The notes: generated from the sequence alone by a model not told the origin. Positions 11,831 through 25,762 are shown, counted from the first letter of the stretch. The stretch is 64,000 bases of DNA from Marchantia polymorpha subsp. ruderalis (GCA_037833965.1 AP031352.1:5560501-5624500); one strand, 5' to 3'. Numbers and translations are program-made.

Positions 11831-12916
11831 TCAGCTCATTTCCATATGCTCGTTGGTAACTGCTGAGATGTGCCTCAGGATAACAGGAATGACCACCTCT
11901 GGAGAGCTGAGTTGAGGAAGGTGACCTTCGGTGGGGAAAATTTCCATGTGCGTTTCACCACCCAGAGAGCGCTCCAAGTAGTGGGCGACAACTACAGGAA
12001 CTGCGAGATCTTTCGTGCTCTGCAGGATATGGCAAGGAACAGTGACTAGTGGAAGGATCTTACGCACATCGCTTTGAAAGATTGTCTTGACCACGCTCAG
12101 TGCAATGTCAGGTCTGATGTTGAAGAGAGTTCTCGCGAATTCCTGCACGACTGGTGCTTCTATGTCCGCTCCGACCGCAAGAGGAGCAAAGCCCGTCACC
12201 CACGCTTTGAAGTTGGATTGCATTGCCTCAAACAACTGATTCAGATCTTCTTGTTCAAACCCTCCAAAGTAGAATGGTTCGTTCAAGTAGCTGCATCCAT
12301 AAGCGCTACATCATTAGACAAAAGAGCATTTATTGTGCTAAACAATACTTTCATCAACAACGTATGATTCTCTCCTGAGATGATGGCGGTTTTGACTAGT
12401 CTGAGCAACATCAATCATATTTCAGCAACAGACTTCGCGTACGATAAAATCATACTTTCATACTACTTTCATACGCAGGCTGGAGTGCTTGAGGGGATGA
12501 AAACTATCATGTAAGCGGCACAAAATATTGGGTCAATTAAAGGACTCTTACCGTGGAGACGCGGACACCAAGACTATCTTTGAGAAGGCGTCCGGTCTTT
12601 CCAGAGATGCCAGGCATCCAACCATAGCTGAGACGGAGTGCCCAACGAAGATACATCTTTCGATCTCGAGTTCCTCCAGAATTGCAAGCAAATCATCCGC
12701 ATACCCATTGAGTGTGGAATATCTCTGGAGGTTAAAACTCTCCGGGTTCGTAGTTCCACTTCCCATCAGATCAAATAGAACAACTTGATAGTTCTTGACC
12801 AGATGGGGTACGAGATGCTTCCAACATGACTGATCCGTTCCAAAACCGTGTCCAAGGACCACGATCTCGTCCCCTGATCCTACTACACGTACATTATGAG
12901 CTTCGAGGCTAGACAT
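11831..12916 (-). CDS. KAI2-like: KAI2/D14-like alpha/beta hydrolase (butenolide receptor family)
   Basis: Two exons, 12916-12552 and 12290-11831, join in frame (donor GTAAGA, acceptor GATGCAG) to give 274 residues; Arabidopsis KAI2 has 270. The ATG at 12916 gives [15 protein letters not shown], matching the family start. An upstream in-frame extension begins with TTG and is not used. The catalytic triad is complete: Ser94 in GHSVSA, Asp216 in STKDLAVP and His245 in EGHLPQLS. The oxyanion region GHGFGTDQS and the lid start [12 protein letters not shown] are conserved. The intron after ...SASPR divides the core from the lid. KAI2/D14 proteins bind and hydrolyse butenolide ligands and signal through the F-box protein MAX2 in nucleus and cytosol. 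The sequence is closer to KAI2 than to D14 (for example [24 protein letters not shown]). The ligand cannot be read from sequence. The pre-lid loop YLNEPFYF differs from the Arabidopsis YVNDVDYQ and puts two Phe at positions usually polar. Confidence 0.96.
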
Positions 12917-15900
12917 TGTAGCTCTGGATGCAGTCAGGTTCCAGCAGTTTTCGGCCAAGAACTTTCAGCAGTCAGAAGATTGTTGTCAGCTGGAGATAGC
13001 CATCTTTGTGTCTGAACAAGAACATCATTACGATTCGTTAATATTAAAGCCCAACAAATATAATATTTTAAAAAAAGCTTCGGTCCATGCAATTGCATTA
13101 AGTGCTCGAGACATTGATCGAGAAATCTGCTGACCGCATTGACCAACATGAAATACTAGACTAAACCGACTTGCCATCAAGCCATCTGTAAACGACAAGT
13201 TCGATCTTTTCTGGTTCTCGACGTCTTCTTCGGATCGAGCTGTTTTCAGACGGGACGGACACACACGACGGTTATATTGTGACATATCTGAGAGACAACT
13301 TTGTCGTCCTGGACCTATCGATTTCATCTCAGCTGATATCGAATCCGATATAAGGACGATACTGTAGATTCGCAGTCATGACCACCGTCAGTTATGACGT
13401 GAGCGCATGGCTGTCGTCAACTACGGAGCTGGACACAAAATCTTTGTTCATGCCTTCCTATAGTTCGCATCAATCGGAAGGATACGATTTCCCACGAATG
13501 TGAATATTCTATATCGTGTCATGCATCAACTTTAGACTACTGGTTCGGTGAACTTCTTCACGACGATCTAAATACAAACTGCATCTTCACTAGAAGCGAG
13601 AGACCTCCACTATGTGATAGTTAATTAAACCCAACACAAACCTAACCCGCTAAAACTGAGCTCTAATGGCAACCAGCGCGTAATAAGTAGCAAAAGTGTG
13701 CTCGACCGTCAAACAAACTGTGTGCAATAACTGTACACAGCCAGGACAGCAGCCACAGGGTCAGTGTGCATATTGACAGTTGACTCCGTATAAGAACGCC
13801 GTATTTGTAGCTTCAGTGCAATCTATGAGGTGTGGATAGCCTTCCAATCCTTGAATCGACCTCTCAGATTAGCTCGAAACATCTGACAATTGTACCTACT
13901 GCCTCGACAATACACTCGGTGTCAGCAGATACGTTCACAGGTAGTCACAGGGCCGAGATCCGATTCAGATGTTTACGTGTGAACAAGTCATGACATTCTT
14001 GCGATCTTAAGACTCGGTCTGTCCTTCGAGCCAGTAGCTCCTGACCGCAGTCTGGACTCTACCTCGTCCGTGTTAAAAGACCTTGCTTTCACACAGAGCA
14101 CGAAGAACGAAAGGCCCCAGTTTTCATGGTGAAGATGAACACATCCACACATCAGGAGACCGTGAATGAAAGAGCAAGTAAGTACCTGCGTCGATTCAAA
14201 AAGAAGGAATTTTGCACATTGATCGAGCCGAATCGCGAAACACTTCACTCCACTCCACTTCACGGCAGTGTCTAGCTCGAGTACTCACTCACTCACTGAC
14301 CAATCAAGGTCAGATCAGGCAACCGGAACACTCTCTCAGTCTCTCACTCCCCAGCAACTCTCAAACTCGCCTGCACTCCAGTGACGGTAAACTGTCATCT
14401 GAGAGTAAATGTATACTTCTCAGTCTGACTTTCTCCGCCGCGGGCAAGAGAGAAAGAGAGAGAGCGCTCTAACTCAGCTCAGCTGTGATGCGCCTCCCAG
14501 ATTTCGATCACGACCTGCGAGATTGGAAACTCGGGGCCGAGGTCATACATCCGCAACCAGGACGATAACGGATGGAGGGAGGCGACTTTGTTCGTGAGTG
14601 ATATGACGGTTCCTCCGGATATATAAAGAGCCACAGAATTTGGCACCCGATATCGACCAGAGCGCGCTCACGCCGCAATACAGATGTCACCGCATGTTGT
14701 GGGAAGGCTGGGTCTCACACCATTCGCAGAGCTGAAAGCATGCAGCCCCAATATTGGGTGCCACAATCGGGGTCGCGGATAGAATCTGAAAATAGAGGGA
14801 TGCGAGGAAGAGTGCGGGCTTCGCCTTTTCGAGTCATGATGTAATGCTAATCTGTGACCTTTTTGTCAAGTGCCATGTGGCAGGACACTCGACAGGACAA
14901 ACGCCTACTTTATGCTGATCTTTCGGCCGAGAAGGCCTCGCGCGCTTATCGGCAGTAGTCAAGACCAGGTACTGCTTGTCTCTCTCTTTCATGCCCTCCC
15001 ACTTCCCCCCAATTTTCTCCCCCAGCTGCAAGGGCCCTTCTTCTTGCCGCCACCGCTCAGAAGTCCTTCCGGAATATTCCACGTTCCATTGGATGCAGGC
15101 AGGCAGGGCACTTGCAGCATGGAGCTTCGAATATTGTGATTCACATATCATTTCATTGCATTCGATTCGATTGTCGTCAGTATCGAATCAAATGCAATGA
15201 GTTGTGACGAAGAGTAGTTACAGTAAGTTTTCTTCTGCTTGTTACATTTTATGCCAAACGAAGAATAGAAGGTAAGGAAATTATGGGTTTTCAGAATTTA
15301 TCTAATTCTTGACTTTGTATAATTAATTTTGTTTAGGAGTAGGGAAAATTAAGGAGAAAAACTGAAGAGATTCTCACATGCGCACATGGGTAGATGTGAT
15401 ACATACCATATGGGAGGGCATTCTCCGCCATTTGCAAACGTATGTCATTCTTGGCTACATCTTGCATAACATAAATAGACACTTGATCCCAATAACCAAA
15501 AGGATTACTTTTGGACATATCACATTATATGCGAGTCGACAAAAACTGATTTCTAAATCAGGTTTATTTCAGATCCTCATGAACTAGCATTCGGTGAGCT
15601 ATTCAGACTATGAAAAATAGATTAGAATTACATCTTAAACATCGAACAACGAATGAGAGAAAAGGTTGCTAAAGAACATCATAATGGATCTTCTCTTACC
15701 TGAAAACGAGACAGTAAATTTCTGTATGCGTCAAACTCCATCCACAGTTAGCAGGTTGAAGTGGATATAAGATCATAAGTCTCCTATGCTTCTCATGCAG
15801 ACTTTATCATGCACCATCATGCACATAGCGACATATTTATCGGTATGCGTGCGAAAGGATGGGATAGAAGAGTGTATGAGTTGAAAGCCGAAGGTGAAAG

Positions 15901-18900
15901 TATGGATAATGGAGTTAGGAATATACATATGGTGTCACATTTCTCACAGAAAGTGGAACTATCATAATTATGGATATTACAAGCAAAGGCGACAATATCT
16001 CGAGTTTGGAAAGACTCCAACCTGCTGAGTTTCAGAGCATGGATGGAATTTACCCCCTTGGACGAGGACAACTGTGCCAGTGACATTTGCGTCCAAAAAT
16101 TAACATGAATTTTTTCCGCCGCTTCAGTGTCCATCTCATAGCCAGCTTGACCTGTCCGCTTTCAAAGTAATCCGAAGAAAGCCTAGGGATAGAACACCCG
16201 TGAAAAGGTAAACCTTGAGCTTTTGGAAATCTCAGGGAAACAATTTTTGTATCCCTGCCATTACGATTCAACCCGTACCCAAAGTGAAGGAGAATATGAG
16301 GCCCAACCGAAATTTCTTGTACCCAATCATAGTATAGTGCATGTTAGAATGCAAGTAGCAATATGATATATAACCTAGAGTGAACACGTCAAATCAGTCA
16401 TTACCATGAAATATTAAAGCCCAAGTAACCCCCTCAATGTTCTGAATGTAAAAGTGAGGAAATATGAACGTGCAAAAAATCTCTCTATCGATAGTACTTA
16501 CCTCGCACTATGAACATGTTGTCTTCCTCGTAGGCACAAACCCAAGAAGGAGCGAAGAACCAGATTTCGAGGGAGGATTCTGGTCGAATTTGATCTGAAA
16601 TTGGTCCTTGGGGTCCCGCTCGCTCTGCGTAAAACCAGGCTTTTGCCATCTGGCTGCATGTGCACTCTGCCACCATGGTGAAGGTAGAGGTAACAGTTGG
16701 CGATTATTTCTAGCAACGTAAGTTTTGTAGGTCAAAGCCTCGAAGCCCTTGAAGCCTCGAAGGAGAGACCATTGGCGATATCGTACCATTTCCGGGAAAA
16801 GGAAGGAGATGCTGCTAGGCTGGCGTAGAGAGCTAAAAGAGGACCCTGAAAAGGCGGAAGCGGCTGGAGCTGAGCTTCGAGCAAAGCTTCGTACCGCCGT
16901 AAAGCCAAATGCGGCACAAGAAGAGGAATGAGGGAGGGCTGCGAGCTAGGGCTGCCGTATAGGAGGGCTCGGCCTGCCGACCAGAGGAATTTTCTTGCTT
17001 TCTTGGCAATGCAGAAAGAGGCTAGAGCACCTAACGAACCAACTTTTCTTTTCGGGAACAGTTTTCTAACTATGGCGAAACTCGAACGGATCTTGGTGGA
17101 CTTTCCACCATCAGAGCTTATGAGCCTCGACCCTCGCGGGTCTCACCTCAACCTCAAATTTATTCAAAATCCTTCATATATATTATATTATTCTATTCTA
17201 TTCTTCTTAAGCTGTTGTTGTGCACTATTGCAATTCCTCACCATCTTACCGTCTCGTTTCTATCTACTTCCGGCGTCTTTCCCATTAGGAGGATTTTGTT
17301 TCGCATCGATAATATCCATTGCATCTCAACTTCTGATATCGATGTGATTCGAGGTTTCTTCAGTACCCTCGAGTAGAAGAGATCTGAAATTGGATAACTA
17401 TTTTATCTTCTCGGTTTTCAAGCTAATCGCTTGTCTTTTATGGTCTTTCCTAGCTTTTAAACCGGAAGTCTTCAGAGATGATGAAATCATAAGATGATAC
17501 CGCATGCTAGAGTGGCCGAAAAAGAAAAAAGAATATAAAGTAAATAGAAAGCCATGAGCTTATTGAAAACTTAGTCATCTTCCAAAGTAGAGAGTTTAGA
17601 TTCTGGTGATGACTTATGTTCTCTCTCATTATTAGAAATTATGGACCATTTTTACAAAAGAGTAATGGGAACTATGCAACTCATACACTCTATCTTTAAA
17701 TTACAGCGAAAAAAGAGGAGTATACTCCGAAACCCATTTAACCATAAGACCCGAACATACCTCACCATTGCTTGTGCCGAGGCGTTGTTTTGCATCGCAT
17801 GTATTTATATTACAACTGCAACACAGTACTTTATATATGAAGCTGAACGAGAAAGAAATCTTTCTCGCTTTCGATAATAAATGATGGCAATGATATAAAG
17901 CCTTGAAGTTGTCGGTGAAGTTTTCGAATGTAACAACTAAAGCCCACGGGAAGCTTCTTCACATAATGAAGGATGTTCTATCGTTGCCTTTTCGGTATGA
18001 GCAAATCCTTCAACTTCAACCAAGAAGTACCAAACAGATCACAAGGCCATCAAGCAACATACGACCAACTTCTTATATGATGGCAGTGATGGCAAATGGT
18101 GCCTGCATTGATGAAGAAAAGTAGAAACAAGTTACTTTGTAAATTAGGGAGAAGCTCGAGGTCAACATGCGTATGCATAGGACTTGGTCTGTCAATCTCT
18201 TCTGCCTCGTATCGTGTAAAAGTACTGTGACATAAGCGAAGTAAAGAAAGTATTATGACTTTCAGATACGTCGGCTAACATAAAAGAAAGTACATATTAC
18301 ACACAGCAGGAGTCTAGACGTTATATGGAGCACGGATGTAGGTCAATGATGCTGGCAGTGTGGTCACTCCGGATGAATGGTTTGCATTGCATTGTGTATC
18401 TGAGAAAGAACCAGTCGATAGATATTTCTTGATTGAGTCATATCCCCCATGTGGACAGATTCCAACTTTTCAAAATCATTTCACCAGATCGAAAGGTGCA
18501 GGCTTGAAAGTTTTATGTGAAGCACTTTTTGTCCTTGAAACATCTTTCTGAGAGATAAGATTGGAAAGTACGACGTGCAGGTATTGAAGTGCGAAGAACT
18601 GGAAGCGAACTCATGTACGTACAAGGCGAAAGAATCACGAAACACTGCTCAGCTTCATGATACAAACTGACCGTAGAACGCTAACCTTCCCCAAAATGCA
18701 TTCCTTTTCCTGTCTTGAAGAAGTTGTTGCATTGTCACCTCACACATTGCTCTCGAGGACGAATGATGGAAGCTCGCAGTGAACAAGATATTTGTTGCAC
18801 CGTTGTCGGTGATCGTCAGATGGTCGTGCTTCTTTCCAACCACGTTCGCTGCAACAGGATGACGAAAAGGTCAATCCGTGTATCATATTAGGCCCATGTA

Positions 18901-19137
18901 TATCGTTATAAGGATCTAGAGTGTCATGATCACTCCTTACAAAGTAGAAACGAGCGAGTGTGCTTGTGTGGCGGCTTTCTGTAGATTTCACACACCTACT
19001 TATGTTCATCATGACGATCTCCGACGTCGAGAAGAATGTGTTGTTCGTCTATTGTAGCACATACAGAGTGTCGTGAATGTGGAAATGTGGGATAGCAGCT
19101 TATTATGCAAAAAAGTACCCGTCACATGGATACGCGT

Positions 19138-19181
19138 CTTTCTCTTTCTTTCTTTCTTTCTCTCTCTCGCTCTCGCGCGCG
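19138..19181. repeat. Polypyrimidine/CG-dinucleotide tract
   Basis: A run of CTTT/CTCT units grades into CGCTCTCGCGCGCG. It is low-complexity sequence, and open frames through it should not be trusted. Confidence 0.9.
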
Positions 19182-20725
19182 TGTCCAGTTTTCCTGTGAT
19201 AGTTTAGACTCGTTCAAACCTTTTCAGGTGTACTTTCTATCGGCAATGAGCTCGACAAGGTTTTGTTACCAGAATGGTGATTACCACGCAGGAATTCAAC
19301 GAGGACATGAACGTCAAGAACCCGTTTCACAGAAAATACAATCCCAATACGATCGTAGCAGTTAGAACAAAAGTGTAGTTAGGCTGGGGCTGAAATCTGA
19401 CAGTTTCTCGGTAAGGTCGTTTTGGGCCGTGGGAGATGTCGAAGAGAAAACTCGAGTTCCATTAACTCTCTCTGTCATCCTACTCTCGAACCAAGCTTGT
19501 CAAAGATTGCTTGGTTCAGAGACGGACCAATCCGATACTGTAAACAAATTTGGGAAATCTGGCTTCCCGCAAAGGCGAGATTGTCACGGAGGTAGATCGA
19601 ATTTCCTCTTGCAGAAAACAATCACCCACGTGCATAAAGAGGCACAAAGGAAGACGACAGCGAATATCGCACCTCGGGGAATTTAGAAGGTATGCCCAGC
19701 TGGCTCTAAAAGCTCGGACGTTCCGAACCTGCAGCCGACACGTACCGTCGATCCGTTCAAAGGCATACTTCTCAGCTGATCTCTTCGAGCTCTTCACTTC
19801 ACTCCGCGGGTGTTCATAGGGGTGAAATTTAATAGAATCTGGCAAGACAACAAAGATTATTAACTCACATCGAGTGAAAGTTAGAATACTGGATATGTTA
19901 AAATGGAGCAGAGTCATGGTAAATTTAAATGTTATACTGTACTGATTATAAAGTCATTTCGTCTTATTGATACTATACAAGAGAGAAAGAGAGTTTTTAT
20001 ATTCTGCGTAAGCCAACTTGGTGACAATAGAATCAATATGTAGAATTTTGTATGTTATTAAACTTTAAAAAATATGGTTAAATTAAATTTAAATTCTTTG
20101 TCTATTTATTTTATAGTGAAATCAATTTGTCGGCTAGAATCTGTTGAACTATAGAACATATCATGACTTTTATTCCCCGTTAGCGTGTTATTCTAGTACA
20201 TTTTATAGCTCAATTATTGTACATGGAACAATTTCAAAAAAGTTGGAGATTGTTTGCATGATTAGTTGTATTCTAACAGTCAAAAGACTTATTAAAAATC
20301 AAAATATATTAACCGCAACTAGACATGTTGTTCTTTTTATACTATTTGGTTGATATGAAATTCTGTTTGAAAAACGATTGGCATTTTTGAATTTGTTCTA
20401 CATCATTTGGCAACGTTCGTGTTACAAGGAAAATCAAACCTCATCCAAATCAAATCCGACGGTAAAGTGGGGCGAGGACCCAAGAGTTTCACATTGCGAA
20501 ATACGTACTTGCACGGGTTGAACAGGCATCAGCAGTTCCAGGAAAAGTGAGTGGACCCCGAGCTGCATGCAAGCAACGAATGATGCGAACGTGGATGCGG
20601 ATGCAGAGAGGAAATCTGGCCTTCTCACCGGATTCGATCGAAAGGTCAGGGCAATCGGACATGACGACCCCGCCCGATGGCTGCTGATGCTGTATGTATG
20701 GGTTGGACGTGGTGGACGAGGCAGA

Positions 20726-20821
20726 TACGTACGTACTGACTAACTACCAACGACGCACGGCGTTACGTACGTCGTTACCTCGGTACCGGACGACAGAGTC
20801 GAAGTGCGAACGACGTACGTC
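20726..20821. promoter_or_regulatory. Cluster of three ACGTACGT palindromes
   Basis: TACGTACGTA (20726-20735), TACGTACGT (20764-20772) and GACGTACGTC (20812-20821) lie within 96 bases in a CpG-rich island. ACGT is the core bound by plant bZIP and some bHLH factors. No gene start is identified nearby, so a regulatory role is inference. Confidence 0.4.
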
Positions 20822-22119
20822 GAGCGAGATGGCCTTATCCGCGGTTCACGTGGTGGGGATGTTGGAGACCGCAGGGGATTCGATTTGTGAGGCTGCCCGG
20901 GGAGGAAATCTCGAGGCGAAAAGGTCATCCTTGTCGTATGTGGGAGCGTCAGAGATGTATGGTCTGATGTCAGCTCATTCTAAGGCGAAGGTCACATTGA
21001 GCGCCGCGATTAATGGCGCCTCGAGCCTGCCTCGAGCTGACGACCGCGCGGGTCGGTAACTCCGCGCTCCCGGCTGCGTCCCGCCGGCGACCCCACCCTC
21101 ACTCCCTCCCTTTCGCACCGGCGGACCCGAGGACCGGAGGACCGGGACGCCGATCCACGTGAACAACAGAACCGGCTTTTGCGTGACGTGGCGATGGCCT
21201 CGAGCTTTTGCCCCTTTCTCAGAAGTCAGCAGAAAGAATGCCTTTACGGAGATTCCTGTGTGGCACTTTCTGGTGATTCTGGAAAGACGGGGAGGATGGA
21301 GCAAAGGTGGCAGAGGAAAAGATATGATTGCAGGTTTCATCATCAGCTTTTTATGGCTGAAAAGGTCGAGATACGTACCGCTTCTCACTGCTCCTTAAAG
21401 TCCGTTAACTACTACGGCCGTGTCGCTCGGTACACTTCTGTTCTATCCCTCTGGCGTCGTTAAATACGGGTCCGGTAATCCGCAGCTTTGGCCCCAACCT
21501 CATTCCGCGAGGCGGCCATAGATATTCACCTGGTCGACTTTGTTCCGTCCCCATTAATGGGGACTGCCCCCTCCCCAGCTTTTGGCCCCATGCACTCTGG
21601 CGTTTGCATTCGTCCGCTCCACATTCATTCATCTCTTCTATAAATACCGGAACACCCATAATAATGAAACATGAATGGAAATTCCAAACGGGTGACATGC
21701 GCTGGCCCGAGCGTGCCACATAGCATCTAACCCAATCGATCCTAACCATTTCTCTAGTTTGGTTTCCGTACTTTTGGCCATATTAGTGATTCTGGCTTTC
21801 GATCATATGGGTAAAATTATTTTCATTTACAATTGACGAATAATGCTCAACTGAAATTATTCTCTAACAGGTTGAATACACATGTTGTTCTTTGCAGCAA
21901 TAAAGTTGTTACCAAGTGCAATACATAGAGGAGACCGATTCATCATGTTACATATTCGTTAAATATTTTGTCATCTCTCACCAAAATATATCTCATCGTC
22001 CATAATTGGATAAATTACAAAATAAACAAAGAAATATATGCATCCCATCCAAGAGATACATATTCAAATTTTCCCCGAATGTTACCCAAAGAAACTAAGT
22101 CTATTGTAATGCCTGTGTA

Positions 22120-22141
22120 ATATATATATATATATATATAT
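22120..22141. repeat. (AT)n microsatellite
   Basis: An alternating AT run of 22 bases in intergenic DNA. Confidence 0.97.
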
Positions 22142-25066
22142 GATAAACAATACAATAAAATGTACTGTGAATCCATCCGCCCATTCACATTCTCACTCTC
22201 TTGAAGCATGTCTTAGTACATTTTTTTCATGTCCTTCATTACGTGCACAAGCACCTCCATATATTCTGCCGGATCATCGCACACGCAGACTGGAAGACAT
22301 TACAATGAGAGTGCAGCCTGAATCCAATCGTGAAGACTTGGTGAAATCGAAGAGAGAAAAGAAACTTGGAATGTGTTCTAAGACTTCAATCATGATCTCT
22401 GATCCAACTTCCTCCAAATTAGATGCAAGTTCCTCCCATCTGTATTCATCCTTCGCCCCTCCTTCATTCAACAATACCACGATCGGAAGTCCTCTACGTG
22501 ATTTATTATGATCCTTCACGACTCTCATACATTCCAACGTCTCCCTTGAACATGTACATAAAACCTCTGACCCTATCCTCGTATGGATTCTTTTCCTCTA
22601 TGCATCGCCCTCTGGCTTGTTGTGGTATTTGTACCGAGCGATCGCGACTGCGTCGTAGTAGGATCACGGGATGGACGACAGTAGGTGAGCTGAGAATTGC
22701 AAGAAAAGCCAAATCTCAGAGTGCAAAGTGTCTGTTTCATGCCTAAGAAGGCAGACAACCTTTCCGTCGAAATGTGATCGAGCTACCCAAAAAATCAACG
22801 CGCTGCGAAGTGTCATTGCTAGGCCGTCTTCGAAACTTTGGGAGATGAGAGCATGGAAGGCATCTGAGAGAGACGACCAAAACCTCTCCACGAGATCGAG
22901 GACTTTCGTGGACACGAGGTGAAGAAGACATGCGTCAAATCTAGTCCGTGTAATGTCCTTTCTCCAGAAACTGCTCAGAATCCTGCGCCCTCGACATCCC
23001 GTTCCTTCATCACAAAAGGGTCTGATTCCAGACATGCATTTGCGGCTCACAGCGAGAGCTTTTGATCCGGTAGGTTGTCTTGTCTGGAGCCTGTGGACCA
23101 TAACGTAAGGTCTAAGAGAGCAGGAATCTGGATGAGAAGTACCCACCTGCCGAGCTGGCCGAGGCAGCCCCATGTGATTCACGGGTACAGCTCCAAATCC
23201 TGTCCGATGCACGGTCCGGGCTGGACAAGATCTGGGTGTCAGATAGAACGTCAGTTTGTTGATCCCGTAATTTTATTTCTTTCCTCACGGGAACATTGAA
23301 AAAGTGCCTCTTGTGGAGAAAATGAGCACCAGGGGATCTCGTTGCTGCGCTAGCCCAGCCTTTTCGTGCCCACTCTCGTAGCCACCGATGACGACGCCCT
23401 GGCTTTATGACCTCGTTTCAAACTCGGCCGACGAAGACTGCCTAGGGCTAATGTTCTGGAGAAGGCGAGGCTCGAAGCAGGACAACCTGAACATATTGCT
23501 GCTGCTGCTGCAGCTAGCCTTTGTTCATAGCTTCGTAGTGAGTGATCATGAGTGAGTGGCTGGGAGCATTTTCCTTCAAGAGTGAACGGACATGGAGAGT
23601 GTACTCTTGATCACGGCTCAGACTTTCTCTTGGAGACAAAGCTGAGATGTGATCGATTACCGACACTGGAAGTTAATGCTTGTCCCTTCGATGAATGCTG
23701 GACCTTCGATCTTGTCCTGCCCTGCTGTCTCAAGATGAGACCGTCCTCCTTCTTGGGCGTGAGGTGCCTCAGCAGTTAAGTTCACGAGACTGCATCACAA
23801 GACTCGAGAGGCGACAAGGATACATGAGTGTGAAGGGTATGGTCCAAGGAAGTGAAGCGTGCAATACATGAAAATAAAGGCGAAGGACCTGCAGAGAACA
23901 TGTGGACTCCACTCTAACACCAATGAAAATAAGAGATCCATGATGGAAGAGATGTAAGCATGAACATATCTACTTTTGATACATGTCATAATAACTTATC
24001 TCAACATGGCTTTGAGATATATACAGTACTCAGAATACCTTTAACTAAATGGCAGAAATTTAGTACAAGAAATAACTTTCAACTATAATGAAGAGTCAAC
24101 ATATATGAATATAAATGTGCGTGTCATTTGATATATATTTCGAGTTCTTCAATCATGGGAATTGCAAATTTGAGTGTGGAGGTCTCAAGGACCACAATAC
24201 GTTGCTCGTGCTTTCCTGTAAATGGACAGCGCAGGCCAAATCGTCAACATTTGCCAACAAATTGATAACTTCAGTGTGATGCATGCGGGTGGAACACATA
24301 CAGCAAGTGCTTAGCTTGGAATAGCTATGCTTGTCTGACGAATCTTACCGTACTTTTAAGTAGACAAAATTGTACCTCCAACGCATTGAATACTTTCCGG
24401 ATTGATGTGACGAAGTCAAGACATGTAAATCAGCAATATCAACAAGTACAAGGGATAAATTCAGGACTTTCACGAGATTTTGCCACAACGTACGAAAGTC
24501 AATTGATTAACTTTACAGGCATACTATACCGTCATTGAAATGCCACTGATGTCATGCCTACAAAGGCTTTCCTATAGCAGGACAAAACTTTCTTTGAGCG
24601 TACTATATACTTCCGTATAACGGTTCAAGCTGTCTGATATTCTAGTACATCATATACATGCTTAGTTCATGTAATATAAAGCCTGGTTATCTACATGATG
24701 TTGGCAATTCAGAATTAGCCATCTTTACTTGTAGTTCTTAGTTCAAAATTCTCTTGATAATTGTGGTCATTTATTCTCCTAGTGATTGTGAACATCGGCA
24801 CATTCTTTTTTCAATGAACCAAGTTGATCAAGAGACATCATATACATACTTTGGAAGCACTGTGCTTGGCATAAGCCAACTTTTCCAAGGCTCTTAGAAG
24901 TTGAAGCTCTGGTCATTCCTTCGTCTAGTAGACGGAAATTTTAGTATCCAGAAAAGCTTGAGCTGATTAATATAACGGGAATAGTCATTTCAACTGCAAA
25001 GAACATCAAATGGATCCTGATTTATCTCCAATTTTGAAGTGTACTCTCCACACATGTCATATGTAT

Positions 25067-25411
25067 TTACTTTTTCTTGCATACGTTTGGATATGGAGAA
25101 ATTTTTTGATCATCGCATACGAAAGTAAAAGTTATCTGATTCCCGTTAGATTTAAAATTTACGTGACAACCCCAATCACATAACCCGGCTACCATTACCA
25201 GGAACTTACCTGTCTCTAAACTAAATCCTAGATTTCGGCAAATGCCACGTAGACAACTGCAGGATGGAAAGACCCCCATCAAGGGTGTTTTGAAGAACAT
25301 TACCACAATGTGTGAAACTTCGTACTGTGGCGTTCGGTCCTCATTGAGCCTCACTATGAAAGGCAATACGATTGTGAATTGACAATCCAGAGCGATTGCT
25401 TTGGTGCTCAT
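25067..25411 (-). CDS. Orphan open frame, 114 aa, unknown
   Basis: An ATG-started open frame of 114 codons stands in AT-rich DNA, where such length is less expected by chance. The product begins MSTKAIALDCQFTIVLPF, has a Cys-rich middle (PSCSCLRGICRNLGF) and ends VCKKK. No family is recognised. It contains an internal GGTAAGT that could be a splice donor, so it may instead be part of a longer gene or a remnant. Existence as a gene is uncertain. Confidence 0.22.
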   Translation of the reverse strand: MSTKAIALDCQFTIVLPFIVRLNEDRTPQYEVSHIVVMFFKTPLMGVFPSCSCLRGICRNLGFSLETGKFLVMVAGLCDWGCHVNFKSNGNQITFTFVCDDQKISPYPNVCKKK

Positions 25412-25716
25412 CAAACGCTAATGTGTTGACATGCATCTAAAACTCCGAATGGGAACAAGTAGATTAAAAAATGAGTGGAATACCCTAACAATCATTACAA
25501 CGAAGGAACTAAACCTACCATATTCTACCATGATTTACCAAGCCAAGTGTAGGATGCTCTCGTGCATTGAAGCTCTCATTTAATTCACTTGTAACATTTA
25601 TACTATAGCAAGGAACATATTATAAATTTCAAGCTCAAAACTCTTAATTGAATTTTTCAATTCCGTATTGGTTTTGACTAACCTGAGTGTTCAACATATC
25701 CTTTCCTCCATATGTG

Positions 25717-25720
<4 letters not shown>

Positions 25721-25754
<34 letters not shown>
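25721..25754. repeat. (TA)n microsatellite
   Basis: The longest dinucleotide run in the window, 34 bases of alternating TA. Confidence 0.98.

Positions 25755-25762
<8 letters not shown>

Noticed and set aside
12074..12788. Plus-strand open frames opposite the KAI2-like gene
   Set aside because: They are antisense shadows of the real exons, which carry all family motifs.
22274..23212. Minus-strand open frames, including one reading GLPIVVLLNEGGAKDEYRW
   Set aside because: They look coding by eye, but several frames are open at once and no family or consistent splice model emerged.
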